64,000 bases of DNA, taken from NCBI RefSeq assembly GCF_022788635.1, contig NZ_CP076024.1, positions 124,001 to 188,000 of the forward strand, written 5' to 3'. Origin of the DNA: Methylobacter sp. S3L5C (GTDB lineage Bacteria > Pseudomonadota > Gammaproteobacteria > Methylococcales > Methylomonadaceae). Shown in pieces: positions 51,777-60,617 of this stretch (the first letter of the stretch is position 1; each line of letters opens with the position of its first letter). The notes below the pieces were generated by a model. The model did not search any database. It was not told the origin of the DNA and worked only from the letters and a program-made list of their open reading frames with translations. A program made the position numbers and the translations under genes.

Positions 51777-53339
51777 ATGTTTAAACCTTCTGCTATCACC
51801 TTGGCATTAAGCCTTACCCTCTTCCCTACGCCACAGCAGGCTGTTGAGCGACAGATCATCGTAACTCCCAATGGCTTCCCCGCACCAAGGCAAAATACCG
51901 GGCAACCTATCATCATGAACCCCGGTAACTTTATTGTGCCACAACAAGCTGTTGAGACTGATAAAATCGACTTGCCGGATATGGGCGATTCCTCCGGGAC
52001 TCTGATTTCACCTGCCGAAGAAAAAGAATTTGGCGAAGCATTTTTCAGAAGCTTGCACTCGCAGATAACAATCAATCAGGATGCAGAGATTCAGGAATAT
52101 ATTCAGTCAATTGGTCAAAAACTGGTTGCCAACAGCGATGCACCAGGTCATCCGTTCCACTTTTTTGTTGTTATGGAAAATGACATCAACGCTTTTGCGG
52201 GCCCTGGCGGCTATATTGGCGTTAATTCAGGACTGATTCTAATGACCGAATCAGAAGGTGAATTAGCCTCGGTAATGGCACACGAAATTTCTCACGTAAC
52301 CCAACGACATTTATTCCGTGCAGCAGAAGCGGTAGGTCGTTTATCTATTCCTAGTGCCGCAGCAACTTTGGCGGCTATTCTATTGGGGACACAATCACCG
52401 GCCATGGGACAAGCAGCTATCATGGCCATTATGGCGGGTAACGTACAGTTTCAAATTAATTTCACCCGTGAAAATGAAGCAGAAGCCGACCGTGTCGGGA
52501 TGCAAACCCTTGTAGGCTCGCGATTCGATCCTCGTAGTATGCCAATATTTTTTGAACGCTTACAACAAGCAACCCGTTATTACGGACAGGCAACTCCGGA
52601 ATTTTTACGGACTCATCCCGTGACTGCCTCGCGTATTTCCGACACTCGTGGGCGCGCCGAAAATTATCCTTACAAACAATATCCCGATTCTCTGGGCTAT
52701 CAATTAACCAAAGCAAAAATTCGGGTTTTAACAACGACTGATACCGCTGCCGTAAAAAAATATTTTCAATCAAAATTACTGCAAGGAACAACAGAACAGC
52801 AAATTGTTACGCAATATGGCATGGGCTTAGTCGCACTAAAAGAGGAAAAATATAAAGAAGCTGAAAATATTTTCCAAGCATTAACCAAGCAATATCCGGA
52901 GCAACCTCAATATCCTACCGCTCTTGCACGCAGTGCCCTGGATGCTCACAATTACACAACTGCCGCTAATCGTTATCAAAAGCTGTCTGAACAATTTCCC
53001 AATAATACAGCCATTAAACTCGAATACATCAATGCTTTATTAAAAACTGACAAAACAGAACTGGCTCGAAAAAATTTATTATCATTAAGTCCTGTAATGC
53101 AAAAAACCCCCGTTTATTGGGAATTATTAGCACAAGTCTATAGTAACTTGAACCAACCGGCTGAATCTCATCGTTATCTTGCAGAATACTACTATGCAAT
53201 GGGGGGAACCCAAGATGCGATTCTGCAAATAAGACTGGCTCAAGAATCAAAAGGACTCAATTTTCAGCTATCTTCAATACTGAGTGAACGCCTCCACTTT
53301 TTCTTAAGACAAGAACAAGAATCAAGGCTTAACCGGTAA
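51777..53339 (+). CDS. M48 metalloprotease with TPR domain, BepA-like
   Basis: A periplasmic zinc protease and chaperone for outer-membrane protein assembly. The N-terminal segment resembles a signal peptide but is followed by a low-complexity region with PQQAVE twice. The M48 domain has HEISHVTQRHL (H169, E170, H173) and the third ligand in ENEAEADRVGM. The C-terminal third carries several TPR-like helical pairs (for example YKEAENIFQALTKQYPEQPQY). The 520-residue length and domain order match BepA/YfgC. Confidence 0.9.
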   Translation: MFKPSAITLALSLTLFPTPQQAVERQIIVTPNGFPAPRQNTGQPIIMNPGNFIVPQQAVETDKIDLPDMGDSSGTLISPAEEKEFGEAFFRSLHSQITINQDAEIQEYIQSIGQKLVANSDAPGHPFHFFVVMENDINAFAGPGGYIGVNSGLILMTESEGELASVMAHEISHVTQRHLFRAAEAVGRLSIPSAAATLAAILLGTQSPAMGQAAIMAIMAGNVQFQINFTRENEAEADRVGMQTLVGSRFDPRSMPIFFERLQQATRYYGQATPEFLRTHPVTASRISDTRGRAENYPYKQYPDSLGYQLTKAKIRVLTTTDTAAVKKYFQSKLLQGTTEQQIVTQYGMGLVALKEEKYKEAENIFQALTKQYPEQPQYPTALARSALDAHNYTTAANRYQKLSEQFPNNTAIKLEYINALLKTDKTELARKNLLSLSPVMQKTPVYWELLAQVYSNLNQPAESHRYLAEYYYAMGGTQDAILQIRLAQESKGLNFQLSSILSERLHFFLRQEQESRLNR

Positions 53340-53669
53340 GTAAATATATGTAGCGCCTGAAAAGAGCACTCGCTGCCTGCGATTTCACTTATTAGGAATC
53401 ACTAAAATACTATAACAGACTGTATTTGTTAACCATTTTAAAAATTACTATTTTTTTCCGAAAAAACCTGGTTTTTTTGTGGACGCTGGTAATTTATTGG
53501 ATATAAAATACGCCAGCTTTACGGGGCTAAGCTGGTTTAACAACCAGTTGAAAGAGGGGGGGAAAGAAGCCTTTCGGGGCGCATCAATAATAATAAAAGA
53601 GTAACACTACTGGGTTGAGTTGCGCTGAATCAGCGACAATTACATAATAAAAATAATAAGACTCAATGT
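53340..53669. other. Intergenic region before terminator
   Basis: No convincing gene. A 41-codon GTG frame at 53479-53604 (ending SIIIKE) has plausible composition but no ribosome site. CCAGCTT...AAGCTGG near 53513-53536 can form a 7-bp hairpin. The region may be the long 3' untranslated tail of the protease mRNA or an independent short RNA. Confidence 0.35.
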
Positions 53670-53691
53670 GCCCGCTTAATGCGGGCTTTTT
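53670..53691 (+). terminator. Rho-independent terminator
   Basis: GCCCGC, loop TTAAT, GCGGGC and then TTTTTA form a compact classic terminator on the plus strand, 330 bp after the BepA-like gene. Confidence 0.85.
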
Positions 53692-53851
53692 ATTGCCTGT
53701 TATTCAGGAATGGTAATTTTATAACCCAAATACCTTCATAGCCGTTTATTCGTAGATTAAAGTGCTATTGAGCCAAACCTTAGTAATTAAAAAGGCATTG
53801 GCACAAAGTTACAAAACAGCGTCAACACAGGCCATTAACGGACTGTAGTCC

Positions 53852-54973
53852 TTAGAACCAAAAACGGGCTCCGGCGACAAACCGAGTACCTTGAGGAACA
53901 TCTCCGGTAGTCCGCATATAATCAGCCGCTGATCCGAACTTGCCAGCCCATTCAACACCGATGTAAGGTGCAATCTCACGGCGAATCTCGTAACGTAGGC
54001 GCACACCTCCGTTAAAATCGGATAAGCCACTACTGACAGCTCGTGTGTCGTCTCTTTGGCTGTAAAAATTCATCTCCATACGTGGCTGCATAATGAGTTT
54101 TTGCGTTAGCAATAAATCGTACTCGGTTTCAAGCCGGAATGCGACTCTTCCCCGCTCATTAACATAAGTGGTAGCTTCCACATATAACCAGTAAGGTGCC
54201 AATCCCTGAACACCAAAGGCAAGCCAACCTCGATCAGTGCCCTTACCGCTATCGTAGCGTACACCCAGTTGCGTATCCCAATAAGCCGTAACCGCATGAG
54301 CCCAGAGTAGCTCATTGCGAGAATCCTTAAACGTGCCAGCCTCGATATCACCTTCGGCTCTGATTAGCGCACGGTTATAGGTTTGACCAAACGAGGCCTG
54401 CCAATCATAAGTCATTGTAGTGCTTTCACGACTGGTTACACTTTCAAGCCGGTCAACCAGAAGCGAAATAAGGTTATCTTCATCACCCATTTGCGGATGT
54501 AAGATTGGCCCAAAATCATAACCCTCTGAATAGGCATGTGGATCGCGAGCATCTGACGGTGCCGAATTTCCCGACATGGACTCATCATTCATCTTGCCAT
54601 GATCCATACCCGACATGGACTTATGATTCATCTTACTATGATCCATACCGGGCATGGACTCATGATTCATCTTGCCATGATCCATACCCGACATGGACTC
54701 ATGATTCATCTTGCCATGATCCATACCCGACATGGACTCATGATTCATCTTGCCATGATCCATCCCCGACATAGACTCATGATCCATATCGGGCATATTT
54801 TCCATGTCCCCGACTTTTTCTACCGGAGTTACCACTGGTTTTTTCGTAGACTTATCACCTTTGGTAATAGCAAAATGGTGACTGTGATCAACGATAACAG
54901 GATTTTCTTGCGCCCAAGATGAAGATACATTAAGAACCATCAAGCTGATAATCAAATTGATTCTATAGCTCAT
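53852..54973 (-). CDS. copB: Copper resistance protein B
   Basis: An outer-membrane copper-binding protein of the CopB/PcoB family, 373 residues. The signal peptide ends at SSSWA-QE. Residues 62-135 are a Met/His-rich region with five tandem 13-residue units of the type MDHGKMNHESMSG. The C-terminal 230 residues form the beta-barrel domain (LLWAHAVTAYWDTQLGVRYD, ending in FVAGARFWF with the terminal aromatic residue). It follows copA by about 52 bp and is probably in the same operon. Confidence 0.93.
   Translation of the reverse strand: MSYRINLIISLMVLNVSSSWAQENPVIVDHSHHFAITKGDKSTKKPVVTPVEKVGDMENMPDMDHESMSGMDHGKMNHESMSGMDHGKMNHESMSGMDHGKMNHESMPGMDHSKMNHKSMSGMDHGKMNDESMSGNSAPSDARDPHAYSEGYDFGPILHPQMGDEDNLISLLVDRLESVTSRESTTMTYDWQASFGQTYNRALIRAEGDIEAGTFKDSRNELLWAHAVTAYWDTQLGVRYDSGKGTDRGWLAFGVQGLAPYWLYVEATTYVNERGRVAFRLETEYDLLLTQKLIMQPRMEMNFYSQRDDTRAVSSGLSDFNGGVRLRYEIRREIAPYIGVEWAGKFGSAADYMRTTGDVPQGTRFVAGARFWF
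54569..54763 (-). repeat. 39-bp tandem repeat within copB
   Basis: Five 39-bp units encode MDHGKMNHESMSG-type peptides (residues 71-135). Two inner units are almost identical at DNA level, so the number can probably change by slippage without loss of frame. Open frames on the opposite strand here are by-products of the repeat. Confidence 0.9.
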
Positions 54974-55025
54974 TGGTCATTCCGTGGCTCCACTTTTAGA
55001 TTACGCGGGTTTGATTGTATTCTGT

Positions 55026-56735
55026 TCAAGCGACAACCACTTCACGCATCATGCCTGCATGCATATGATAAAACAGGTGGCAGTGCATTGCCCAACGCCC
55101 CAAAGCATCTGCGGTAACAAGAAAAGTCACCCGCTGCGCCGGCTGTACGATGATAGTGTGTTTACGAACCTGAAAAGCACTATCCGGGCTTTCCAGATCA
55201 AGCCACATCCCATGTAAATGCATGGGGTGTGACATCATCGTGTCATTAACAAAAATCACGCGCAGACGCTCGCCATAGCGAAAATGTACCGGCGAGGATT
55301 TGCCAAATTCAAGACCATCCAAAGACCAGCTATAACGCTTCATGTTACCTGTGAGATGAAGCTCAATTTCCCGTGCGGGTTTCCTTGGATCTCGCGATCC
55401 GCCAATACTGTGTAAATCGGCGTAAGTAAGAACCCGGCGACCATTGTTTCTTAAGCCAATACCAGGATCATCAAGATTGCTACGTGGCGTATCCACACGC
55501 ATGTCAACACTGGGGCCATATTCGGTGCTGGCATGATGTACACGGGCATTTTTTCCGCCCGTTGCCATATTGGTATGAGCGCTGTGATCCATCGTATCCA
55601 TACCCATGTCACCCATCATGTCCATCATGGAGAGGGCAACTGCCTTGTCCAGCGCAGGTACTGCCGCCGTCATACCAACAACTGTCGCCAAGGTACCGCA
55701 AGCATAGCCGGTACGATCCATAGTCTGGGCAAAGAGGGTATAAGCCCCTTCTTCAGGCATCACAATTACATCGTAAGTTTCAGCAAGACCGATACGAAAT
55801 TCATCCACAGAAACAGGCTCAACGTTCTGCCCGTCAGCCTGAACCACCAGCATCTTAAGTCCAGGAATACGAATATCAAAAAAAGTCTGCGCAGCCGAGT
55901 TAATAAAGCGTAATCGCACTCTCTCGCCCGGACGAAATAGCCCTGTCCAATTGCTGACCGAGGTATTGCCATTCATCAGGTAAGTATAGGTATAGGCAGA
56001 AATATCTGCCAAGTCGGTCATATTCATGCGCATCATGTTCCACATATGACGCTTTTGGATAGCGTTGACCAGACCTTCTCCAACTGCATCATGAAAGAAA
56101 TCAACTACCGTGTGCTGGTTAAAGTTGTAGTAATCACTTTGCTTTTTTAGCTTGGCAAAAATTGTCAGTGGGTCTTCGTCAGTCCAATCGGATAACTGCA
56201 CCACATAGTCACGATCAGCCTGAATGGGTTCGATACCGGCCGGATCAATGATAATTGTGCCGTATAGCCCTGTCTGTTCCTGCATACCGGAATGGGAGTG
56301 ATACCAATAAGTACCTGATTGCTGAACTTTAAAGCGATAGCTAAAGGTTTCCCCCGGAGCGATACCTTTAAAGCTGATACCTGGCACACCATCCATTTGA
56401 TAAGGTAGAATGATACCGTGCCAATGAATCGAGGTTTCCTCGGCAAGTTGGTTGGTAACATGAATCGTTACCGTATCACCTTCCCGCCAACGTAGTGTTG
56501 GCGCAGGAAGCGAGCCATTAACGGTAGTTGCCATACGTGACACACCGGTAAAGTTAACCGCTGTTTCTGCTATGATGAGATTAAATTTAGTACCGACAAG
56601 CACTTCTGTCTGGATTGTTAATTTTGCTTGAGCCAATTTTATCCACGACGACAACCCTAAAACAGCCAAGCCCTGAACAAACCGTCTACGGGAAATATCA
56701 GGCACTATAAAAGAAGGTCTGGTAATAGGTGGCAT
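55026..56735 (-). CDS. copA: Multicopper oxidase CopA, copper resistance
   Basis: A periplasmic multicopper oxidase of the CopA/PcoA family, which oxidises Cu(I) and binds copper. The ATG at 56735 has AAGGA ten bases upstream; an in-frame GTG at 56756 does not. The Tat signal has SRRRFVQGLAVLGLSS. The four copper blocks are HWHGI, WYHSHSG, HPMHLHGMW and HCHLFYHMHAGMM. A Met-rich loop (MMDMMGDMGMDTMDHSAHTNM, about residues 370-390) lies before the last cupredoxin domain, as in other CopA proteins. The pair copA-copB has no visible two-component regulator nearby. Confidence 0.95.
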   Translation of the reverse strand: MPPITRPSFIVPDISRRRFVQGLAVLGLSSWIKLAQAKLTIQTEVLVGTKFNLIIAETAVNFTGVSRMATTVNGSLPAPTLRWREGDTVTIHVTNQLAEETSIHWHGIILPYQMDGVPGISFKGIAPGETFSYRFKVQQSGTYWYHSHSGMQEQTGLYGTIIIDPAGIEPIQADRDYVVQLSDWTDEDPLTIFAKLKKQSDYYNFNQHTVVDFFHDAVGEGLVNAIQKRHMWNMMRMNMTDLADISAYTYTYLMNGNTSVSNWTGLFRPGERVRLRFINSAAQTFFDIRIPGLKMLVVQADGQNVEPVSVDEFRIGLAETYDVIVMPEEGAYTLFAQTMDRTGYACGTLATVVGMTAAVPALDKAVALSMMDMMGDMGMDTMDHSAHTNMATGGKNARVHHASTEYGPSVDMRVDTPRSNLDDPGIGLRNNGRRVLTYADLHSIGGSRDPRKPAREIELHLTGNMKRYSWSLDGLEFGKSSPVHFRYGERLRVIFVNDTMMSHPMHLHGMWLDLESPDSAFQVRKHTIIVQPAQRVTFLVTADALGRWAMHCHLFYHMHAGMMREVVVA

Positions 56736-56883
56736 GGTAAGGCTATCCTTGGGCACAAAATGGTATTCAACTTGGGGCGTATGATCTTAAATGTAATAGA
56801 TTAAGTGGATGGTTATCGCCATATTACTTGATATCTTTCGCAGGTATAAAAAACTCTTGACTACCGCCTTAAATTATTGATTA

Positions 56884-57933
56884 TTAAGGGTTGTTAATAT
56901 CATTAACCCAGTCTCGCCAAATCGACATCAACACCGCCATCAAGGTCGGTCCTAAAAACAAACCCAGCAAACCAAAGGTTTCCATTCCACCGAAAATCCC
57001 CAACAGCGTCCAGATAAAAGGCAGCTTTACCGCTCCACCAATTAATGCGGGGCGAATATAATGGTCCGCTACCAAAGTCAAAATCATGCCGTATGCAAAC
57101 AGCGCACCACCCTCAGCCATCTGTCCTTGAGCCACCAGTACCAAAGCACAGGTGCCGAAAATCAATTTGGCTGCGTAGGGAATCATGGCAAAAATTCCTG
57201 TTAATGCACCCAATATAGCCGGATTACTTAAACCGACCAACGCATAACCAATCCCCATCAACAAGCCTTTACCCAAACCGATGAGCATCATGCCATTAAC
57301 TGTTGCACGGACGGCAATCGTGGCATGCAAGGTATAACGAAAACCCTTTTCTCCAAACAGCTTACGGCTACTGGCTAAAATCTGACGCCCCAAACTATCG
57401 CCATGTTGATAAACAAAAAGTAGCACCAGAAGAATGGTCAAAAATCCAAAAAACCGATGCACCAACTGGCTGGCAAAGTCTTTGGTATAAGTGACGGCCT
57501 TGCCTGTACTTAACCAGCGCAATGATTCATTGGCAGCTTCGGCACTACCCAACACGTTCATCCAATACTCTTTAGCCCAATGCCCGATTATTGGCATGGT
57601 TTCAAGCCACACGGGCGGGGAAATACCCCTGTTTTTCGCATCAGTCAGCAGTTGACCGAGTATCTGTGCTTCTTGTAGCAACCGACTCAAGCCATAACCT
57701 AATGGTCCCAAAATAACAGCACCCATCATCAAAGTAAGCGCTAGGGCAACCCAAGTCATTTTTCCATGTCGATCATTAGAAGCCAATAGCCGCTGGTAAA
57801 CAGGCCAACTAGCAATTGCCAGCACCACCGCCCAAACCAGCAACGTAAGAAAACCATGTAAAACCCAGGCTCCCAGCAACAGTAAAATCAGGCCGCCAAT
57901 AAAACGAGCGCGTACTTGCAGATTATTTCGCAT
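56884..57933 (-). CDS. AI-2E family transporter
   Basis: A 349-residue inner-membrane protein with seven or eight hydrophobic segments and the family blocks YALVGLSNPAILGALTGIFAMIP and the final FGLLGLFLGPTLMAVLMSIWRDW. Members (YdiK, PerM, TqsA) have been linked to export of autoinducer or to Na+/H+ exchange; the substrate here is unknown. It lies 149 bp from copA on the same strand with no obvious link. Confidence 0.88.
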   Translation of the reverse strand: MRNNLQVRARFIGGLILLLLGAWVLHGFLTLLVWAVVLAIASWPVYQRLLASNDRHGKMTWVALALTLMMGAVILGPLGYGLSRLLQEAQILGQLLTDAKNRGISPPVWLETMPIIGHWAKEYWMNVLGSAEAANESLRWLSTGKAVTYTKDFASQLVHRFFGFLTILLVLLFVYQHGDSLGRQILASSRKLFGEKGFRYTLHATIAVRATVNGMMLIGLGKGLLMGIGYALVGLSNPAILGALTGIFAMIPYAAKLIFGTCALVLVAQGQMAEGGALFAYGMILTLVADHYIRPALIGGAVKLPFIWTLLGIFGGMETFGLLGLFLGPTLMAVLMSIWRDWVNDINNP

Positions 57934-58005
57934 AAGCTATCGATGATGACTTAAAAATACAACCCCGCATTTTAATTCACAACAGAGTCAATAGTGTGAC
58001 AACCT

Positions 58006-59487
58006 TTAGCGTTTAACCATAACTACCAACTGCCGGCGCTCAAAAAGCAGGGTCACAAGAAGATAAATCGCCATCAACTCAACGGACAATAACCAGGGTT
58101 GTTGCCAACCAACACCTATCGGCAACTGTACACGGGCAAGATACAAACCAATACCCAGCATGATATAACCAAGTACCCGCTTAACATCATATGCGACCGG
58201 ATAATAGCGCCGTCCCAGCAAATAAGACACCACCGCCATGCTGGCATAACATGCCAGTGTCGCCCATGCTGAACCCACATAACCGAGCAGGGGTATCCAC
58301 CAAATATTAAGTACAATCGTTAACGTTGCACCAGACAAAGACACAAAGGCACCCATCAAGGTACGGTCAGTCAGTTTGTACCAAATCGACAAATTAACAT
58401 AGATACCCAAAAACAAATTAGCCAGTAATAAAATCGGCACAACCTCAAGACCCGCACGAAACTCATCGCCAAGAAAATACTTAAAGAAATCGATAAACAG
58501 CGTCACCAATAAAAAAATGAACACACAAAAGATCACAAAAAACTTAAGTACTTTTGCGTAAACGATACGCGCATCGCTATTATCGGAATAAGCAAAGAAA
58601 AACGGCTCAGCGGCATACCGGAACGCCTGAATAAACAAAGACATCAAAATAGACAGCTTGTAACAGGCACTATAAATACCAAGCATTTTCATATTAGTCA
58701 GCGCGTCATAAGGCAGCAAGTACTTTAGCAAGGCACGATCAAGCATTTCATTGATAATTCCGGCAAAACCAATCACCACCATTGGTAACGAATAACGAAC
58801 CATTCTACCGAACAACTCTCGATCAAAGCCCCAGGCCAACCCCTTTAATTGAGGAGCAAGCAACACAAACTTGAAGACGCTGGCTATCAGGTTGGCGATA
58901 AAGATATAACCGATACCTATTGCAGGATTGTAAACACTGGCTATCCATGATTGGGGATTTTCTGCGTAAACCTTCGGGCAATAAATAATAAAAAACAAAC
59001 TAAGCAATACTGTGATAATTATCTCTGTTACCTTGATCCCGGCAAAGCGAAAAGCCCGGTCTTCTGCCCGTAACCTCGCAAATGGAATGGCGGCAATCGC
59101 ATCCAGGGTTAAGATTAAGGTAAAACACAACACATACTCGGGATGATTGGCGTAATTAAGCGCCGTTGAAAGCTTTGAATTAATGAGCAGAATGGCCAGG
59201 AAAAAACCCACATTAACCAGGACAACAAAAATTAGCGCTGTTGAATAGGCAACATCTTTACCTGAATGCGCCTTATCGCGGAAACGAAAATAACCGGTCT
59301 CAAAACCAAACAAAAGTAAAACGGAAAAGAATCCGGCATAAGCATAAAACTCTGATACCACGCCGTATTCTGCGGCAGAGAAGTAATAGGTATAGAGTGG
59401 AACCAACAGGTAATTAAGGAATCGACCGAAGATACTACTAATACCGTAGATGGCTGTTTGAGAGGCAAGTTTTCTTATAATACCCAT
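58006..59487 (-). CDS. Oligosaccharide flippase (Wzx/MATE-like)
   Basis: A polysaccharide biosynthesis/export protein with 12-14 hydrophobic segments. The start MGIIRKLASQTAIYGISSIF at 59487 matches the N-terminus of Wzx-type flippases. The frame is open for 47 codons upstream without similarity to the family, so the longer form is unlikely. Such proteins move undecaprenyl-linked repeat units across the inner membrane. No glycosyltransferases are adjacent, so the polysaccharide it serves is unknown. Confidence 0.85.
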   Translation of the reverse strand: MGIIRKLASQTAIYGISSIFGRFLNYLLVPLYTYYFSAAEYGVVSEFYAYAGFFSVLLLFGFETGYFRFRDKAHSGKDVAYSTALIFVVLVNVGFFLAILLINSKLSTALNYANHPEYVLCFTLILTLDAIAAIPFARLRAEDRAFRFAGIKVTEIIITVLLSLFFIIYCPKVYAENPQSWIASVYNPAIGIGYIFIANLIASVFKFVLLAPQLKGLAWGFDRELFGRMVRYSLPMVVIGFAGIINEMLDRALLKYLLPYDALTNMKMLGIYSACYKLSILMSLFIQAFRYAAEPFFFAYSDNSDARIVYAKVLKFFVIFCVFIFLLVTLFIDFFKYFLGDEFRAGLEVVPILLLANLFLGIYVNLSIWYKLTDRTLMGAFVSLSGATLTIVLNIWWIPLLGYVGSAWATLACYASMAVVSYLLGRRYYPVAYDVKRVLGYIMLGIGLYLARVQLPIGVGWQQPWLLSVELMAIYLLVTLLFERRQLVVMVKR

Positions 59488-59712
59488 ATCGTATAAGTCT
59501 GAGGTGTCATCGGATAATTCCGGCTGTGGCACGAAATTATACAGGATGAACCGAATTTGAATCGGGTGGAATAACTTTGGCCATAAAGATGCCCATATTA
59601 ACTGTTGCTGCATTAACCTTAATGCCACAAACTTTCGGCAGAGAAATCAACCTGATAATTCTTCTAACTAAAATAAAGAGTATTTTTAGCGCAAATACTG
59701 GCTAACGATAGG

Positions 59713-60546
59713 CTAACCCAGTAATTCCCATACCGGCTTGATGTTCTTGGGCAAAGGTGCAAGCCTGCCTAATTCCACCCATTGATTGCTTACATTATGA
59801 AAGTCGGATCCCATTGATCCTGCCAGCTCAAAACGTGTTGCATAAGCGGCTGCCACGCGGATTTCATCAGCATTAATGCGACTGGTGATAACTTCTATAC
59901 CCTGACCGCCAGCATCCTTAAAAACAGTCAGCAAGCGTTTCATCCAATTAGCGGTCAGCTTATAACGTAAAGGATGTGCCAATACGGCAACACCACCCGC
60001 TCCGGTAATCCAGCTAATTGCCAACTCCAGATCGGCCCACGAAGTTGAGACATAAGCGGCTTTGCCTTTTGCCAGATAACGATCAAAAGCTTCTTGCTGA
60101 GTTGATACATGATTTTGTGACAGCAGGAAATCGGCAAAATGGGTGCGAGTAATCATGCCTTCGCCAGCGGCTTTTTTGACTGCCTCAAATGCGCCCGGAA
60201 TGTGTTTTTTCTCCAATTTTAAAGCAATTTTTTCGGCTCGTTCCAGACGAGTAGTCTGTAAATTATGGGTAGCTTCAGCCAAAGGCAGATAAGCCGGATC
60301 AATACCCAACCCGACTATATGGAAACATTTATCTTGCCAGTTGGTAGAAAGTTCAATGCCCGGAATTAACTTAATACCGGTTGCCGCTGCACACAACTGC
60401 GCCTCGGGAAGTCCGGTAGTGGTATCGTGATCGGTTAAGGCCAGTGAGGTAACGCCCTGCTGATGTGCACGCAGGACTAAGTCTGTTGGTGACAAGGTAC
60501 CATCAGAGGCATTTGAGTGACAGTGTAAATCGTAAAGTTCGGTCAT
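59713..60546 (-). CDS. PHP-domain phosphoesterase, TrpH/RNase AM type
   Basis: A 277-residue metal-dependent phosphoesterase. The PHP motifs are LHCHSNASDGTLSP, ALTDHDTT, PGIELSTN, AHPLRY and GSDFHN, all at the expected spacing for YciV (RNase AM), which trims 5' ends of small RNAs and hydrolyses 3',5'-bisphosphates. The ATG at 60546 gives MTELYDLHCH; a TTG twelve codons upstream lacks family support. Confidence 0.9.
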   Translation of the reverse strand: MTELYDLHCHSNASDGTLSPTDLVLRAHQQGVTSLALTDHDTTTGLPEAQLCAAATGIKLIPGIELSTNWQDKCFHIVGLGIDPAYLPLAEATHNLQTTRLERAEKIALKLEKKHIPGAFEAVKKAAGEGMITRTHFADFLLSQNHVSTQQEAFDRYLAKGKAAYVSTSWADLELAISWITGAGGVAVLAHPLRYKLTANWMKRLLTVFKDAGGQGIEVITSRINADEIRVAAAYATRFELAGSMGSDFHNVSNQWVELGRLAPLPKNIKPVWELLG

Positions 60547-60617
60547 AAGTATTCGGTTCCGCGTAAAAGGTGAAAGGCTCAAGGAAATTATTTCTCACCT
60601 TTTACCCGATATCTACT

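Noticed and set aside
53479-53604. 41-codon GTG frame
   Set aside because: No ribosome site and no recognisable similarity; kept only as a note for the intergenic region.
54505-54922. Open frames on the plus strand rich in His and Met/Ile
   Set aside because: They are the antisense of the copB tandem repeat, whose unit length keeps several frames open.
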